A stretch of 17,508 nucleotides of DNA, taken from positions 1 through 17,508 of the forward strand of contig JAIEFH010000093.1 in NCBI GenBank assembly GCA_029067025.1, written 5' to 3'. Every line of letters starts with the position of its first letter. Positions within the stretch are counted from its first letter, which is position 1. A program made the position numbers and the translations under genes. Positions 1 through 8,151 of this stretch are shown in pieces. This DNA is from Oscillospiraceae bacterium. GTDB taxonomy: Bacteria > Bacillota > Clostridia > Oscillospirales > Oscillospiraceae. Under the pieces are notes generated by a model. That model saw nothing but the letters and a program-made list of their open reading frames with translations. It did no database searches and was not told the origin of the DNA.

Positions 1-994
1 CACGGGAGGGCGCGGCCCGTCCTCCCCTGTCATCTCCAAGTGGCTGGGCGACCTGCGTTCCCTGTTCGACCCGGAGATCGTGGCGGTGGTGCAGAACGAC
101 GCCATCGAGCGCAAGGGGCTGAAACAGCTCCTGCTGGAGCCGGAGCTGCTGGAGGGGCTGGAGCCCGATCTGAACCTGGCCTCCACCCTGCTGATGCTGA
201 AGGATCATATCCCCAAGAAGTCCAAAGAGTCGGCCCGGAAGTTCATCCGCAAAATCGTGGAAGAGATCAACAAGATGCTGGAGAACGACGTGCGCCGGGC
301 GGTGACGGCGGCACTGAACCGCCGCGCCCATTCCCCCCTGCCGTCGGCCTCCGCCATCGACTTTCCCTATACCATCCGGCGGAACCTGCAAAATTATAAC
401 CCCGAGTTGAACGCGGTCATCCCCGAACGGGTGTGGTTCTTCGACCGCTCCAGCAAGATCAACCGCTGGCACATCATCCTGGACATCGACCAAAGCGGGT
501 CTATGGGGCAGTCCATCATCTATTCCTCGGTGCTGTCCTGCGTGCTGGCCTCCATGTCGGCGGTGAAAACCAGCGTGGTGGCCTTTGACACCCAGATCAT
601 GGATCTGACCCCCCTGTGCGCCGACCCGGTGGATCTGCTGTTTGGCTTCCAGATGGGGGGCGGCACCGACATCGCCAAATCCATCGCCTACTGCCAGGGG
701 CTGGTGGAGTCCCCGGCCAAGACGCTGTTCTTCCTCATCTCCGACCTGTACGAGGGGGGCAACCGGGCGGCGTTGCTGCGCCGGGTGGAGGAGCTGAAAG
801 CCTCCGGGGTGACGGTGGTGGTGCTGCTGGCCATTGCCGACGGCGGCAAGCCGTTCTATGACCCTGAGACCGCCCGGCGGATTGCCGCCATGGGCATTCC
901 CTGCTTTGCCTGCGCCCCGGAGCACCTGCCCGAGCTGTTGGAGCGGACGCTGAAGGGGCAGAGCTTGGAGGGACTGGCCAGCCAAAAGGGGTAG
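1..994 (+). CDS. VWA domain (CoxE-like) protein, 5' end cut by the window
   Basis: The frame is open from base 2 and has no start of its own; a GTG at 80 is in frame, but coding sequence continues upstream of it, so the gene begins outside the window. It ends at TAG 992-994. The C-terminal half is a von Willebrand type A domain with a complete metal-ion-dependent adhesion site: DIDQSGSMGQS (DxSxS, bases about 484-516), the Thr of GGGTDIAKS (about 658-684) and the Asp of ISDLYEGG (about 739-762). The N-terminal half is helical and charged, as in bacterial VWA/CoxE proteins that work with MoxR-type AAA+ ATPases. I infer, but cannot see, such an ATPase gene upstream. No signal peptide or membrane segment is visible in the part present. 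The role is probably ATPase-linked assembly or metal insertion; the substrate is unknown. Confidence 0.85.
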   Translation, partial: TGGRGPSSPVISKWLGDLRSLFDPEIVAVVQNDAIERKGLKQLLLEPELLEGLEPDLNLASTLLMLKDHIPKKSKESARKFIRKIVEEINKMLENDVRRAVTAALNRRAHSPLPSASAIDFPYTIRRNLQNYNPELNAVIPERVWFFDRSSKINRWHIILDIDQSGSMGQSIIYSSVLSCVLASMSAVKTSVVAFDTQIMDLTPLCADPVDLLFGFQMGGGTDIAKSIAYCQGLVESPAKTLFFLISDLYEGGNRAALLRRVEELKASGVTVVVLLAIADGGKPFYDPETARRIAAMGIPCFACAPEHLPELLERTLKGQSLEGLASQKG

Positions 995-1049
995 CGTATT
1001 AGTTCCACCGCTTCGGGCGTCCCAGACCCCATCCCTTGACATAACCCGA

Positions 1050-1089
1050 CCGCCCCGGGAGGAAATTCCCTCCCGGGGCGGTTTTTATT
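1050..1089 (+). terminator. Rho-independent terminator after the VWA gene
   Basis: A perfect 13-bp GC-rich stem (1050-1062 with 1069-1081) closes a 6-nt loop and is followed by TTTTTATT. It lies 55 nt after the VWA stop codon and separates that transcript from the DUF4317 operon. Confidence 0.93.
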
Positions 1090-1211
1090 GCGCCGGATCA
1101 GCAATAAAGCCGCCTGCCGCCGTATAAGTCAGGTTTGCCCTCGCGGGCGTAGGGGAAGACACCCTCCGCGCCGCCAGGCACACGGCGCGCGCGATCCATT
1201 TGCAACAGGGA

Positions 1212-1240
1212 TTGCTTTTTTCACCGCTTTCCAGTATAAT
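1212..1240 (+). promoter_or_regulatory. Sigma-A type promoter of the DUF4317-fucosidase operon
   Basis: TTGCTT (1212-1217) and a perfect TATAAT (1235-1240) are separated by 17 nt. The predicted start is near 1247, giving a leader of about 68 nt before the ATG at 1315. The rest of the 995-1314 gap holds the terminator at 1050-1089. I see nothing recognisable in 1090-1211. Confidence 0.8.
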
Positions 1241-1314
1241 CAGAACAGTTGTTTTAATTGCGCGATCCCGTCTCTCAAAACCGCGGGAAATCTATTTACA
1301 AATGTGAGGTTGCC

Positions 1315-2448
1315 ATGAACCAAAAAGAGATCAGCGAGCTGCGCCGCCGCTTCCGCCTGAACAAGAACGCCATCAGCCGCATCTACGGCTGCTATGTCAG
1401 CTGCCGGAAAGAAATCATCTCCTCCCTGGACGAGTCCCTGGGGATGATGCCCCAGGAGGAGGCCGAGCAATATCTGGGCTTCTTGAAAAAAGCGCTCTCC
1501 GGCGCCCTGGGGAGAAATCTGCTGGACGTCGAATTTTCCACCCAACAGGTGGCGGACAGCGAGGAACACCGGCTGCTCATGGCCCTGCGGAACTCCGGGC
1601 TGAAGGACGGTGAGGTGCGGCGGCAGTTTTATCAAAAGGTCATCGACTCCCTGGACATGGGGGACAGCAATTATTTGATCCTGCTGGCCCACGATACTTA
1701 CGACGTCCCCTTCCGGGGCAAGGACGACGAACTCCAGGCGGACGCCTCCGACCAGGTGTTTTCCTACATCGTCTGCTGTGTGTGCCCGGTGAAGGACGGC
1801 AAGCTGGAGCTGCGCTACTGCCCGGATGAAAACGGGTTCCACAACTCCCTCCCCAGCCAGCTCGTGGCCCCGCCGGAGCTGGGCTTCCTGTTCCCCGCCT
1901 TTGACGACCGGGCGGCCAATATCTACAACGCCCTGGCCTACACCCGCAAGCCGGACGAGCTGCACCAGGAGTTCCTGGACGCCGTCTTTCACACCGAGCC
2001 GCTCATGTCCGCCGGTGAACAGCGGGAGGCATTCCAGTCCGCCCTCACCGAGGCGCTGGCGGGGAATTGCGGCCTGGAGGTGGTTCAGGCCGTCCACGGG
2101 CAGCTGACCCAGCAGATCGAGCAGCACAAGGAGCTCCGGGATCCGGAGCCGCTGACCCTCACCGCCAACGATGTGGCCGACATCCTCCAGGACTGCGGGG
2201 CGGAGGAGGCGCAGGTGGCCGCCTTTTGTGAAAAGTGCGCGGAGCGGTTCGGCGAGGGGGCGGCGCTCAGCCCCGCCAACCTCATCGACAGCAGGCGCTT
2301 TGAGGTCAAGACCCAGGACGCCGCCATTACCCTCGACCCGGAGCACAGCCACCTGGTGGAGCTGCGGATCATTGACGGCAAAAAGTATCTCCTCATACCG
2401 GCCAGCAAAGAGATGACGGTCAACGGGATGCCGGTGGATTGGACATAA
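1315..2448 (+). CDS. DUF4317 domain-containing protein
   Basis: The product has 377 residues from the ATG at 1315. I preferred this to an in-frame upstream ATG at 1258 because the N-terminus MNQKEISELRRRF matches the usual start of this family, and a GAGG sits just upstream. Sequence I recognise from DUF4317 proteins of Clostridia includes the ISRIYGCYV segment near the N-terminus, ALSGALGRNLLDVEF, YLILLAHDTYDVP and LGFLFPAFDDRAANIYNALAYT in the middle. There is no signal peptide or membrane segment, so it should be cytoplasmic. The biochemical function of DUF4317 is not known to me. It is the first gene after a good promoter and lies 14 nt upstream of the fucosidase, so it is co-transcribed with the hydrolase genes. 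That says little about its role, because the family occurs in many contexts. Confidence 0.92.
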   Translation: MNQKEISELRRRFRLNKNAISRIYGCYVSCRKEIISSLDESLGMMPQEEAEQYLGFLKKALSGALGRNLLDVEFSTQQVADSEEHRLLMALRNSGLKDGEVRRQFYQKVIDSLDMGDSNYLILLAHDTYDVPFRGKDDELQADASDQVFSYIVCCVCPVKDGKLELRYCPDENGFHNSLPSQLVAPPELGFLFPAFDDRAANIYNALAYTRKPDELHQEFLDAVFHTEPLMSAGEQREAFQSALTEALAGNCGLEVVQAVHGQLTQQIEQHKELRDPEPLTLTANDVADILQDCGAEEAQVAAFCEKCAERFGEGAALSPANLIDSRRFEVKTQDAAITLDPEHSHLVELRIIDGKKYLLIPASKEMTVNGMPVDWT

Positions 2449-2462
2449 AAGGAGGGTTTGCC

Positions 2463-3785
2463 ATGCCCTATGTATTTTCCCGGGAGGAATACGAGCGCCG
2501 GGTGGCCTGGTATACCCAGGCCCGGTTCGGACTGTTCCTCCATTGGGGGCTGTACGCCATTCCCGCCCGGGGGGAGTGGGTGCGCAGCGTGGAGCGCATC
2601 CCCAACGAGGACTATGACCCGCTGCTCCAGCAGTTTGACCCCCGGAACTGCGATATGCGCACCTGGATGGCGGCGGCCAAGGGAGCCGGGATGAAGTACG
2701 CCGTGCTCACCGCCAAGCACCACGACGGCTTTTGCCTCTTCGACAGCGCCTACACCGACTTCAAGTCCACCAACTCCCCCGCCGGACGGGACTTTGTGCG
2801 GGAGTTTCTGGACGCCGCCCGGGAGGCCGGGCTGCGGGCGGGGCTGTATTTCTCCCTCATCGACTGGCGGCACCCGGATTTTCCCCATTACGGGGACCGC
2901 AACCATCCCATGCGGGACGACCCGGCCCATGGCAACGATGGCCGGGACTTTGACCGCTACCTGGACTATATGCACGCCCAGGTACGGGAGCTGTGCAGCA
3001 ATTATGGCAAGCTGGATCTGCTGTGGTTCGACTTCTCCTACGACAACCTCCGGGGGGAGGCGTGGCGGGCCACCGAGCTGATGGAGATGGTGCGCGCCCT
3101 CCAGCCCGAGGTCATCATCGACAACCGGCTGGAGGTCAGCGGGGAGGGCTTCGGCTCCCTGGCCGCCTGTACGCCCACCCCCTACCACGGGGACTTTGTC
3201 AGCCCGGAGCAGATCGTCCCGCCCCACGGCCTGCTGGACGCCGAAGGGCGGCCCCTGGTGTGGGAGAGCTGCGTCACCATGAACAACCACTGGGGCTACT
3301 GCGCCACAGACCACTACTATAAGCCCGCCCCCATGCTTATCAAAAAGCTGGTGGAGTGCGTATCCAAGGGAGGCAATCTGCTGCTCAACGTGGGCCCGGA
3401 CGCCACGGGGCGCTTCCCCGACCAGGCGCTGGACATCCTCCGGGACATCGGCCGGTGGATGGACCGCAACGGCGAGAGCATCTACGGCTGCGGCCCCTCG
3501 GGGCTTGACAAGCCGGATTACGGCAGGATCACCCGGCGGGGGGACACCCTGTACTATCACATCTTTGAGAACACCGTGGGGCCGCTGCCCCTGTTCGGGG
3601 TGGACAAAGACCGCATTGCCTCCATCCGCCGCCTGGCGGACGGCAGCGAGGCGCCCCTGTCCACCAGCTGGGTACACAGCGACTACCCGGAGCTGGCCTT
3701 TGCCGACCTGGGGCCCGACCCGGTTCTGCCCGACCCGGTGGACACGGTGCTGGAGGTGCGCCTGCGTACCTCTTCCGACCTATAA
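2463..3785 (+). CDS. Alpha-L-fucosidase, GH29 (intracellular)
   Basis: The product has 440 residues. The ATG at 2463 is chosen because AAAAGGAGG (from 2447) lies 8 nt upstream and overlaps the end of the preceding gene. GH29 hallmarks in order are RFGLFLHWG (21-29), YAVLTAKHHDGF (79-90), DLLWFDF with Asp190 as the likely catalytic nucleophile, GDFVSPEQ (243-250), VWESCVTMNNHWGY (266-279), where Glu249 or Glu268 could serve as acid/base, and GNLLLNVGPDATG (304-316). The family removes alpha-linked L-fucose from glycans such as mucin, Lewis antigens or milk oligosaccharides (EC 3.2.1.51); the linkage cannot be read here. There is no signal peptide and no carbohydrate-binding domain, so the substrate must be imported as short oligosaccharides or glycopeptides. 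The aminopeptidase gene follows 18 nt downstream. Confidence 0.93.
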   Translation: MPYVFSREEYERRVAWYTQARFGLFLHWGLYAIPARGEWVRSVERIPNEDYDPLLQQFDPRNCDMRTWMAAAKGAGMKYAVLTAKHHDGFCLFDSAYTDFKSTNSPAGRDFVREFLDAAREAGLRAGLYFSLIDWRHPDFPHYGDRNHPMRDDPAHGNDGRDFDRYLDYMHAQVRELCSNYGKLDLLWFDFSYDNLRGEAWRATELMEMVRALQPEVIIDNRLEVSGEGFGSLAACTPTPYHGDFVSPEQIVPPHGLLDAEGRPLVWESCVTMNNHWGYCATDHYYKPAPMLIKKLVECVSKGGNLLLNVGPDATGRFPDQALDILRDIGRWMDRNGESIYGCGPSGLDKPDYGRITRRGDTLYYHIFENTVGPLPLFGVDKDRIASIRRLADGSEAPLSTSWVHSDYPELAFADLGPDPVLPDPVDTVLEVRLRTSSDL

Positions 3786-3803
3786 AATTAGGAGGGATTT
3801 GTC

Positions 3804-5165
3804 ATGATTCAGCTGTGGAACAACGAACCTGTCCAGTGGCGGGTGGAGCTGGAGGCCCAGAAGGGGGAGCCCCTGTCCCTGCGCACGGGGGAGCAGGGGC
3901 GCGTCCTGATTGTGAACCTGGGCGAAGAGCCCAAGCCGGAGACCGTCCGCCGTGCCGCCGCCAAGGCGGTCAAGACCGTTCAGAGCCTGGGCGGGCAGTC
4001 TGTCCTGCTGGACGCCGCTCCGGCGGCGAAGGCCCTGGGAATGGCGGGTGTGTCCGCGCTGGCCCAGGGAGCGGATCTGGCCTGCTATCGGCAGGAGAGC
4101 TGGAAGCACGCCCCGGACAAGCCCTTTGACGCGTACCTCACCGGCGCGGACAGACTGGTCACCGCCGCCATCCTGGCCCAGACGGCGGCGGTGACCCGGG
4201 CGGTGTGCTTCGCCCGGGATCTGGTGAACTGCCCCGCCAACCTCCTCACCCCGGAGCGGATGGCCCAGCGCATGACCGAGGCGGCGGAACGGCTGGGGAT
4301 CGAGGCCCAGGTGCTGGACGAGGAGGACACCCGCGCCCTGAACATGGGGGCGTTCCACGCCGTGGGGGACAGCGCGGGCCACCCGCCCCGGCTCATCGTG
4401 CTGCGTTACCGGGGCGGAGCAACCGACGCCGCCCCCATCGCCCTGGTGGGCAAGGGGGTGTGCTGCGATACCGGGGGCTACTGCGTCAAAACAGCCGGCG
4501 GGCTGAAAGGAATGCGGGGCGACATGGCCGGAGGGGCCGCCGTGTGCGGCGCGCTGCTGGCCCTGGCCGAGAACCAGGTGCCTGTCAACGCCGTGGCGGT
4601 AATCCCTGCGGTGGAAAACCGCATCTCCCCGGACAGCTTCCTGCCCGGGGACGTGGTGACCTCCATGTCCGGCAAGACCATCCAGGTGAACAACACCGAC
4701 GCGGAGGGCCGGCTCATTTTGGCCGACGCGGTGACCTACGCCATTGAGAAGGAGGGGGCGGATCGGGTGGTGGACATCGCCACCCTCACCGGGGCATGCG
4801 TGGCCGCGCTGGGCTTCACCACGGCGGGACTGGTGACCAATGACGAGGGCCTCTTCCTGGACGTGATGAACGCCGCCGCCCGGGCCGGGGAGCAGTATTG
4901 GCGCTTCCCCGACTTCCCGGAGTACAAGAAGATGATCGAAAGCCCGGTGGCCGACCTGTGCAACCAGTCCAATGACGGCTGCGGGGCCATCACGGCGGGG
5001 CTGTTCATCGGCGCGTTCGCGGAGGGACACCCCTGGGTTCACCTGGACATCGCGGGCACCGCCTGGGTAGATCGCCCCCGGTGGGAGTACCAGGTTCCCG
5101 GAGCCACCGGCGCGGGGGTGACCACCCTCTACGAGCTGTGCCGGGGCTTGGCCCAGGCGGACTGA
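3804..5165 (+). CDS. Leucyl aminopeptidase, M17 family
   Basis: The product has 453 residues and GGAGGG at 3791-3796 serves as ribosome binding site. M17 enzymes are cytosolic, usually hexameric two-metal exopeptidases that remove N-terminal residues from peptides. The catalytic domain is complete: Lys217, Asp222 and Lys229 in the GKGVCCDTGGYCVK block, Asp240 in GMRGDMAGG, and Asp299, Glu301 and Arg303 in the signature NTDAEGRLILADA. The spacing matches the metal ligands and catalytic Lys/Arg of characterised M17 enzymes. The usual DSGG around the metal site reads CDTGG, an extra-cysteine variant that keeps the ligand. The N-terminal domain (about 1-130) is divergent, as is common. The downstream gene starts 1 nt after the stop, which implies coupling. 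In this operon it probably recycles imported peptides or glycopeptides. Confidence 0.94.
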   Translation: MIQLWNNEPVQWRVELEAQKGEPLSLRTGEQGRVLIVNLGEEPKPETVRRAAAKAVKTVQSLGGQSVLLDAAPAAKALGMAGVSALAQGADLACYRQESWKHAPDKPFDAYLTGADRLVTAAILAQTAAVTRAVCFARDLVNCPANLLTPERMAQRMTEAAERLGIEAQVLDEEDTRALNMGAFHAVGDSAGHPPRLIVLRYRGGATDAAPIALVGKGVCCDTGGYCVKTAGGLKGMRGDMAGGAAVCGALLALAENQVPVNAVAVIPAVENRISPDSFLPGDVVTSMSGKTIQVNNTDAEGRLILADAVTYAIEKEGADRVVDIATLTGACVAALGFTTAGLVTNDEGLFLDVMNAAARAGEQYWRFPDFPEYKKMIESPVADLCNQSNDGCGAITAGLFIGAFAEGHPWVHLDIAGTAWVDRPRWEYQVPGATGAGVTTLYELCRGLAQAD

Positions 5166-5166
5166 C

Positions 5167-7590
5167 ATGGCGGAGCGATGGCGCGGGGCGCTGTCCGCCC
5201 TGTCCGGCCCCCGCCGCCGGGCCATGGAATTCTTGGCGTGCCACCTGCCGGACAGCGACCTGGACTGCTATCCCTTTGAGCTGTTCCTGCAATTCGCCGA
5301 CCACGCCCTGTTCCTCCGGGAAACCAACCCCCTGTGCGGGGCGCTGGACTGGGAGCTGTTCGCCCACTATGTCCTGTCCCCCCGGGTGAACGACGAGGAT
5401 CTGTCCTTCCACCGGGCCCTGTTTTACGAGGAGCTGTGGCCCCGGGTGGGTGTCCTGCCCACCGCGGAGGAGCGGGTGCTGGAGGTCAACCGCTGGTGCC
5501 ACGAGCACGCCTCCTATCAGGCACAGGACGAGCGCACCGCCTCCCCGCTGACGGTGTTCCGCTGCGGCAGCGGACGCTGCGGGGAGGAGTCCGCCTTCCT
5601 GGTGTCCGCCCTGCGCAGCGTGGGCATCGCCGCCCGACAGGTGTACGCCCCCCGCTGGTCCCACTGCGACGACAACCACGCCTGGGTGGAGGCTCTGTGC
5701 GGCGGCGTGTGGCGGTTTTTGGGGGCCTGCGAGCCCGAGCCGGCGCTGGATCGGGGCTGGTTCAACACCCCCGCCTCCCGGGCCATGCTGGTTCACAGCC
5801 GCCTGTTCGGGGAAGGGGGCTCCCCCCTCCACGGACAGCCCATCGGCCGAGAGGGGGCCGTGGTCTGGTACAACCAGACCGCCCGGTATGCCCCGGTGCG
5901 GGAGTACCGCTTCCGGGCGCTGGCGGACGGTCGGCCCGCGGCGGGCGCGCAATTCCAGCTTCAAGTGCTCAACGGGGCCGGGTACCACACCATTGCCTCC
6001 CTCACCGCCGACGGGCGGGGGGAGGCCAGCATCCAAATGGGTCTGGGCGATCTCCATGTGCTGGCCGCTCTGGACAGCCTGCGGGCCGAGGGGGATTGCG
6101 TGGACGGGGCTGTCACACTGGCCCTTCAAGGGTCGACCGAGGGGGACTCCGGCTGGCGGGACTTCGACTTTCACGCTCCCTCTCCAGCGGAACTGTGCTC
6201 CACCGAATTGACTCCGGCCCAGAAGAGGGCGCGGGCGGATGTTCTGGCCCGTGGAAGCGCCCTGCGGGAGCGGCGGGTGGCGGGATATTACGACGGTGCC
6301 CGGGCCGCCGCCCTCCCCGGCTGCGAGGATCTGCTCCAGGCCGCCCGGGGCAATTGTGAGGAAATTCATACCTTTCTCAGCGGCGAAAACCGCCCCGCCC
6401 GGGAGCGGCTGGTTCGGACGCTGTCGGACAAGGATCTGCGGGACGTGCCGGCGGAGGTGCTGGAGGATCATCTGGCCCACCTTCCGCCCCGGCCCGAAGA
6501 GATGCCGGAGGACGTCTACTGGCGCTATGCGGCCTGCCCTCGGATCGCGCTGGAGAAGCTCACCCCCTGGCGGGGGGCGCTGACAGGCTGGCTGTCTGGC
6601 TGGACAGGCGGCCCTGCCCAGCTGCGTCATTTTCTGCGGGAGCTGCTGCAGGACGCCGGAGAAAACAGCTACGGCCCATTGTACTGGCCCCCGGCAGCGG
6701 TGCCGGAGGCTGGTGCTTGCGACGAAAAAAGCCGTGACCTGCTGCTGGCAGCCGCCCTGCGGACGCTGGGCGTTCCCGCGCGGCTGCGGGAGCTGGACGG
6801 CGCGGCGGAATTCTGGCAGGGCGGGGCCTTCCGTCCCATCTGTCCCGAGGAAACGGGGGAGCTGCGGCTGACCTGGACGGGGGATGCCCCGCCTCTCTAC
6901 CGGCAGAACTGGTCGCTGTCCCGGCGGACAGAGGCGGGCTGGGCAATGCTGACCCTGCCCGACAGCGGCTGGGAGGGGGTCAGGCGGACGCTGTCCCTGC
7001 CCGCCGGATACTACCGCCTGATCACGTCGGCCCGCCTGCCCAACGGAAACCAGCTGGCCTCCCGGCGGGAGCTGCCGGTGAAGGCCGGGGAGCCGGTCAG
7101 TGTGGAGCTGCGGCTGCGCTCCTGCCCCCTGGCCGAACTGCTGGGCTGCACGGTCATGCCAATCGCCCCGGCCCGGCGGCTGGACGGCTCCCCCGTCCCC
7201 GACCTGTTCCGTCTGGACGGCCGTCCCTCCCTGCTGATCTGGCTGGAGGAGGGGGGCGAGCCCACCGAGCATCTGCTGGGCGAACTGGCTGGCCTGCGCA
7301 ATATGCTGGCGGCGCTGCCGCTGAATGTGGCGTTCCTCCTCCGGGACGGGGCCTGCGCCCGCCACCCCACCCTGGGCGGGCTGCTGGAGCGGTGGCCGGA
7401 GGTCCAGGTTTTCGTGGACGACTGGGCCTACGATTTGGAGGACACCGCCCGTCGGCTCACCTGCGACCCGGACACCCCGCCCCTGGCGGTGGTGTGCGAC
7501 GGGGCAGGAACCGCGGTCTATGGCGTCAGCGGCTACCGGGTGGGTTCCGCCGGACTGCTGGCCCAAATCGCCGCCCATCTGTGCGAATAG
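5167..7590 (+). CDS. Transglutaminase-like protein with a thioredoxin-fold-like C-terminus
   Basis: The product has 807 residues. The ATG at 5167 follows the previous stop by 1 nt, and no strong ribosome binding site is seen, so translation is probably coupled. A transglutaminase/protease core spans about 115-200, with Cys138 in GRCGEESAFLVSALR and His171 in DDNHAWVEAL. The usual Asp after the W-x-x-x strand is replaced by FLGACEPEP; Glu189 may supply the acid. I recall this block as typical of one bacterial subfamily, not a random loss. An Ig-like beta region follows at about 235-315. A second, degenerate transglutaminase-like half lies near 518-555 (CDEKSRD...LRTLGVPARL), then another beta region. 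The last 125 residues look thioredoxin-like but have GEPTEH where CxxC would be. There is no signal peptide. The reaction is unknown; a protease or amidase acting on peptides is as likely as crosslinking. Confidence 0.85.
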   Translation: MAERWRGALSALSGPRRRAMEFLACHLPDSDLDCYPFELFLQFADHALFLRETNPLCGALDWELFAHYVLSPRVNDEDLSFHRALFYEELWPRVGVLPTAEERVLEVNRWCHEHASYQAQDERTASPLTVFRCGSGRCGEESAFLVSALRSVGIAARQVYAPRWSHCDDNHAWVEALCGGVWRFLGACEPEPALDRGWFNTPASRAMLVHSRLFGEGGSPLHGQPIGREGAVVWYNQTARYAPVREYRFRALADGRPAAGAQFQLQVLNGAGYHTIASLTADGRGEASIQMGLGDLHVLAALDSLRAEGDCVDGAVTLALQGSTEGDSGWRDFDFHAPSPAELCSTELTPAQKRARADVLARGSALRERRVAGYYDGARAAALPGCEDLLQAARGNCEEIHTFLSGENRPARERLVRTLSDKDLRDVPAEVLEDHLAHLPPRPEEMPEDVYWRYAACPRIALEKLTPWRGALTGWLSGWTGGPAQLRHFLRELLQDAGENSYGPLYWPPAAVPEAGACDEKSRDLLLAAALRTLGVPARLRELDGAAEFWQGGAFRPICPEETGELRLTWTGDAPPLYRQNWSLSRRTEAGWAMLTLPDSGWEGVRRTLSLPAGYYRLITSARLPNGNQLASRRELPVKAGEPVSVELRLRSCPLAELLGCTVMPIAPARRLDGSPVPDLFRLDGRPSLLIWLEEGGEPTEHLLGELAGLRNMLAALPLNVAFLLRDGACARHPTLGGLLERWPEVQVFVDDWAYDLEDTARRLTCDPDTPPLAVVCDGAGTAVYGVSGYRVGSAGLLAQIAAHLCE

Positions 7591-7593
7591 CTT

Positions 7594-7642
7594 AAGCAGG
7601 CTCCCCATTTCGAGCGTTTTGCCCGAAACGGGGAGCCTGCTT
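7594..7642. terminator. Bidirectional terminator between convergent operons
   Basis: A long stem (AAGCAGGCTCCCC at 7594-7606 with its complement at 7630-7642, extended inward by ATTTCG/CGAAAC with one mismatch) lies between the + strand transglutaminase gene and the - strand marR gene. The T residues on each side allow it to work both ways. Confidence 0.82.
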
Positions 7643-7681
7643 TGTACGCAAACGGTCTATAAACTTTCTGGCGCGGCGTTA

Positions 7682-8143
7682 TCAGGCCAGGTATTTGGCC
7701 CGGATAAAGGCGGCGATGCCGCTCAGGCCCCGGGCCAGCGCCTCGGTCTCCTCCGCCGTCAGCGTCTCCACGGTGGCCGCCACCAGCTCCCGGTGGAAGT
7801 CGGTATGGCGGCGGTTGGCCTCCCGGCCCTTCTGCGTGGGGCACAGGCGGACAGAGCGCTTGTCGCTGCTGTCCCGAACCCGCTCCAGATAGCCCTTGGC
7901 CTCCAACTGGTTCACCGCCGCGGTGAGCGTCCCCGCCGTCACCCCCTGGGCGGCGGCGATGGCGGAGGAGCGATTGTCCCGCCCCTGATCCACCGCCCGG
8001 CACACCTCCTCAATCAGGTGCATCTCCCGCACGGACAGGTCGGAGTAGCCCTCGCTGACGTATAACTCCTCCGTTTTCAGGATGTCGTTGAACACCTCCA
8101 CCAGGAAGTCGTTCAGCGCCTTGGCACAGTGATCCTGCTCCAT
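7682..8143 (-). CDS. MarR family regulator, FabT-like
   Basis: The product has 153 residues starting at 8143. An in-frame extension to 8278 is rejected because it overlaps degV and is low-complexity; AGGGGAAG lies just upstream of the chosen ATG. The winged helix-turn-helix is clear: recognition helix about 68-84 (GVTAGTLTAAVNQLEAKGY) and wing 89-100 with the MarR-type DKRSVRL. The N-terminal helix, with a short acidic KTEELY stretch followed by DLSVREMHLIEEV, resembles FabT regulators of fatty-acid synthesis genes in streptococci and Clostridia. It is the second gene of an operon with degV (8 nt gap). The promoter of that operon carries two palindromes of FabT-operator type, so autoregulation is likely. 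The FabT assignment is by similarity from memory; membership of the MarR family is firm. Confidence 0.88.
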   Translation of the reverse strand: MEQDHCAKALNDFLVEVFNDILKTEELYVSEGYSDLSVREMHLIEEVCRAVDQGRDNRSSAIAAAQGVTAGTLTAAVNQLEAKGYLERVRDSSDKRSVRLCPTQKGREANRRHTDFHRELVAATVETLTAEETEALARGLSGIAAFIRAKYLA

Positions 8144-8151
8144 GGCTTCCC

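Noticed and set aside
1088..1318. Small 76-aa open frame between the VWA terminator and the DUF4317 gene
   Set aside because: It starts inside the terminator's T-run end, has no ribosome binding site and runs across the promoter.
2085..3677. 530-aa open frame on the - strand opposite the fucosidase
   Set aside because: The GH29 gene on the + strand is complete, and this frame has no ribosome binding site or recognisable domain.
5005..7608. 867-aa open frame on the - strand opposite the transglutaminase gene
   Set aside because: It is Pro/Gly/Gln/Arg-rich with no family resemblance and mirrors a real gene; high GC makes stop codons rare on the opposite strand.
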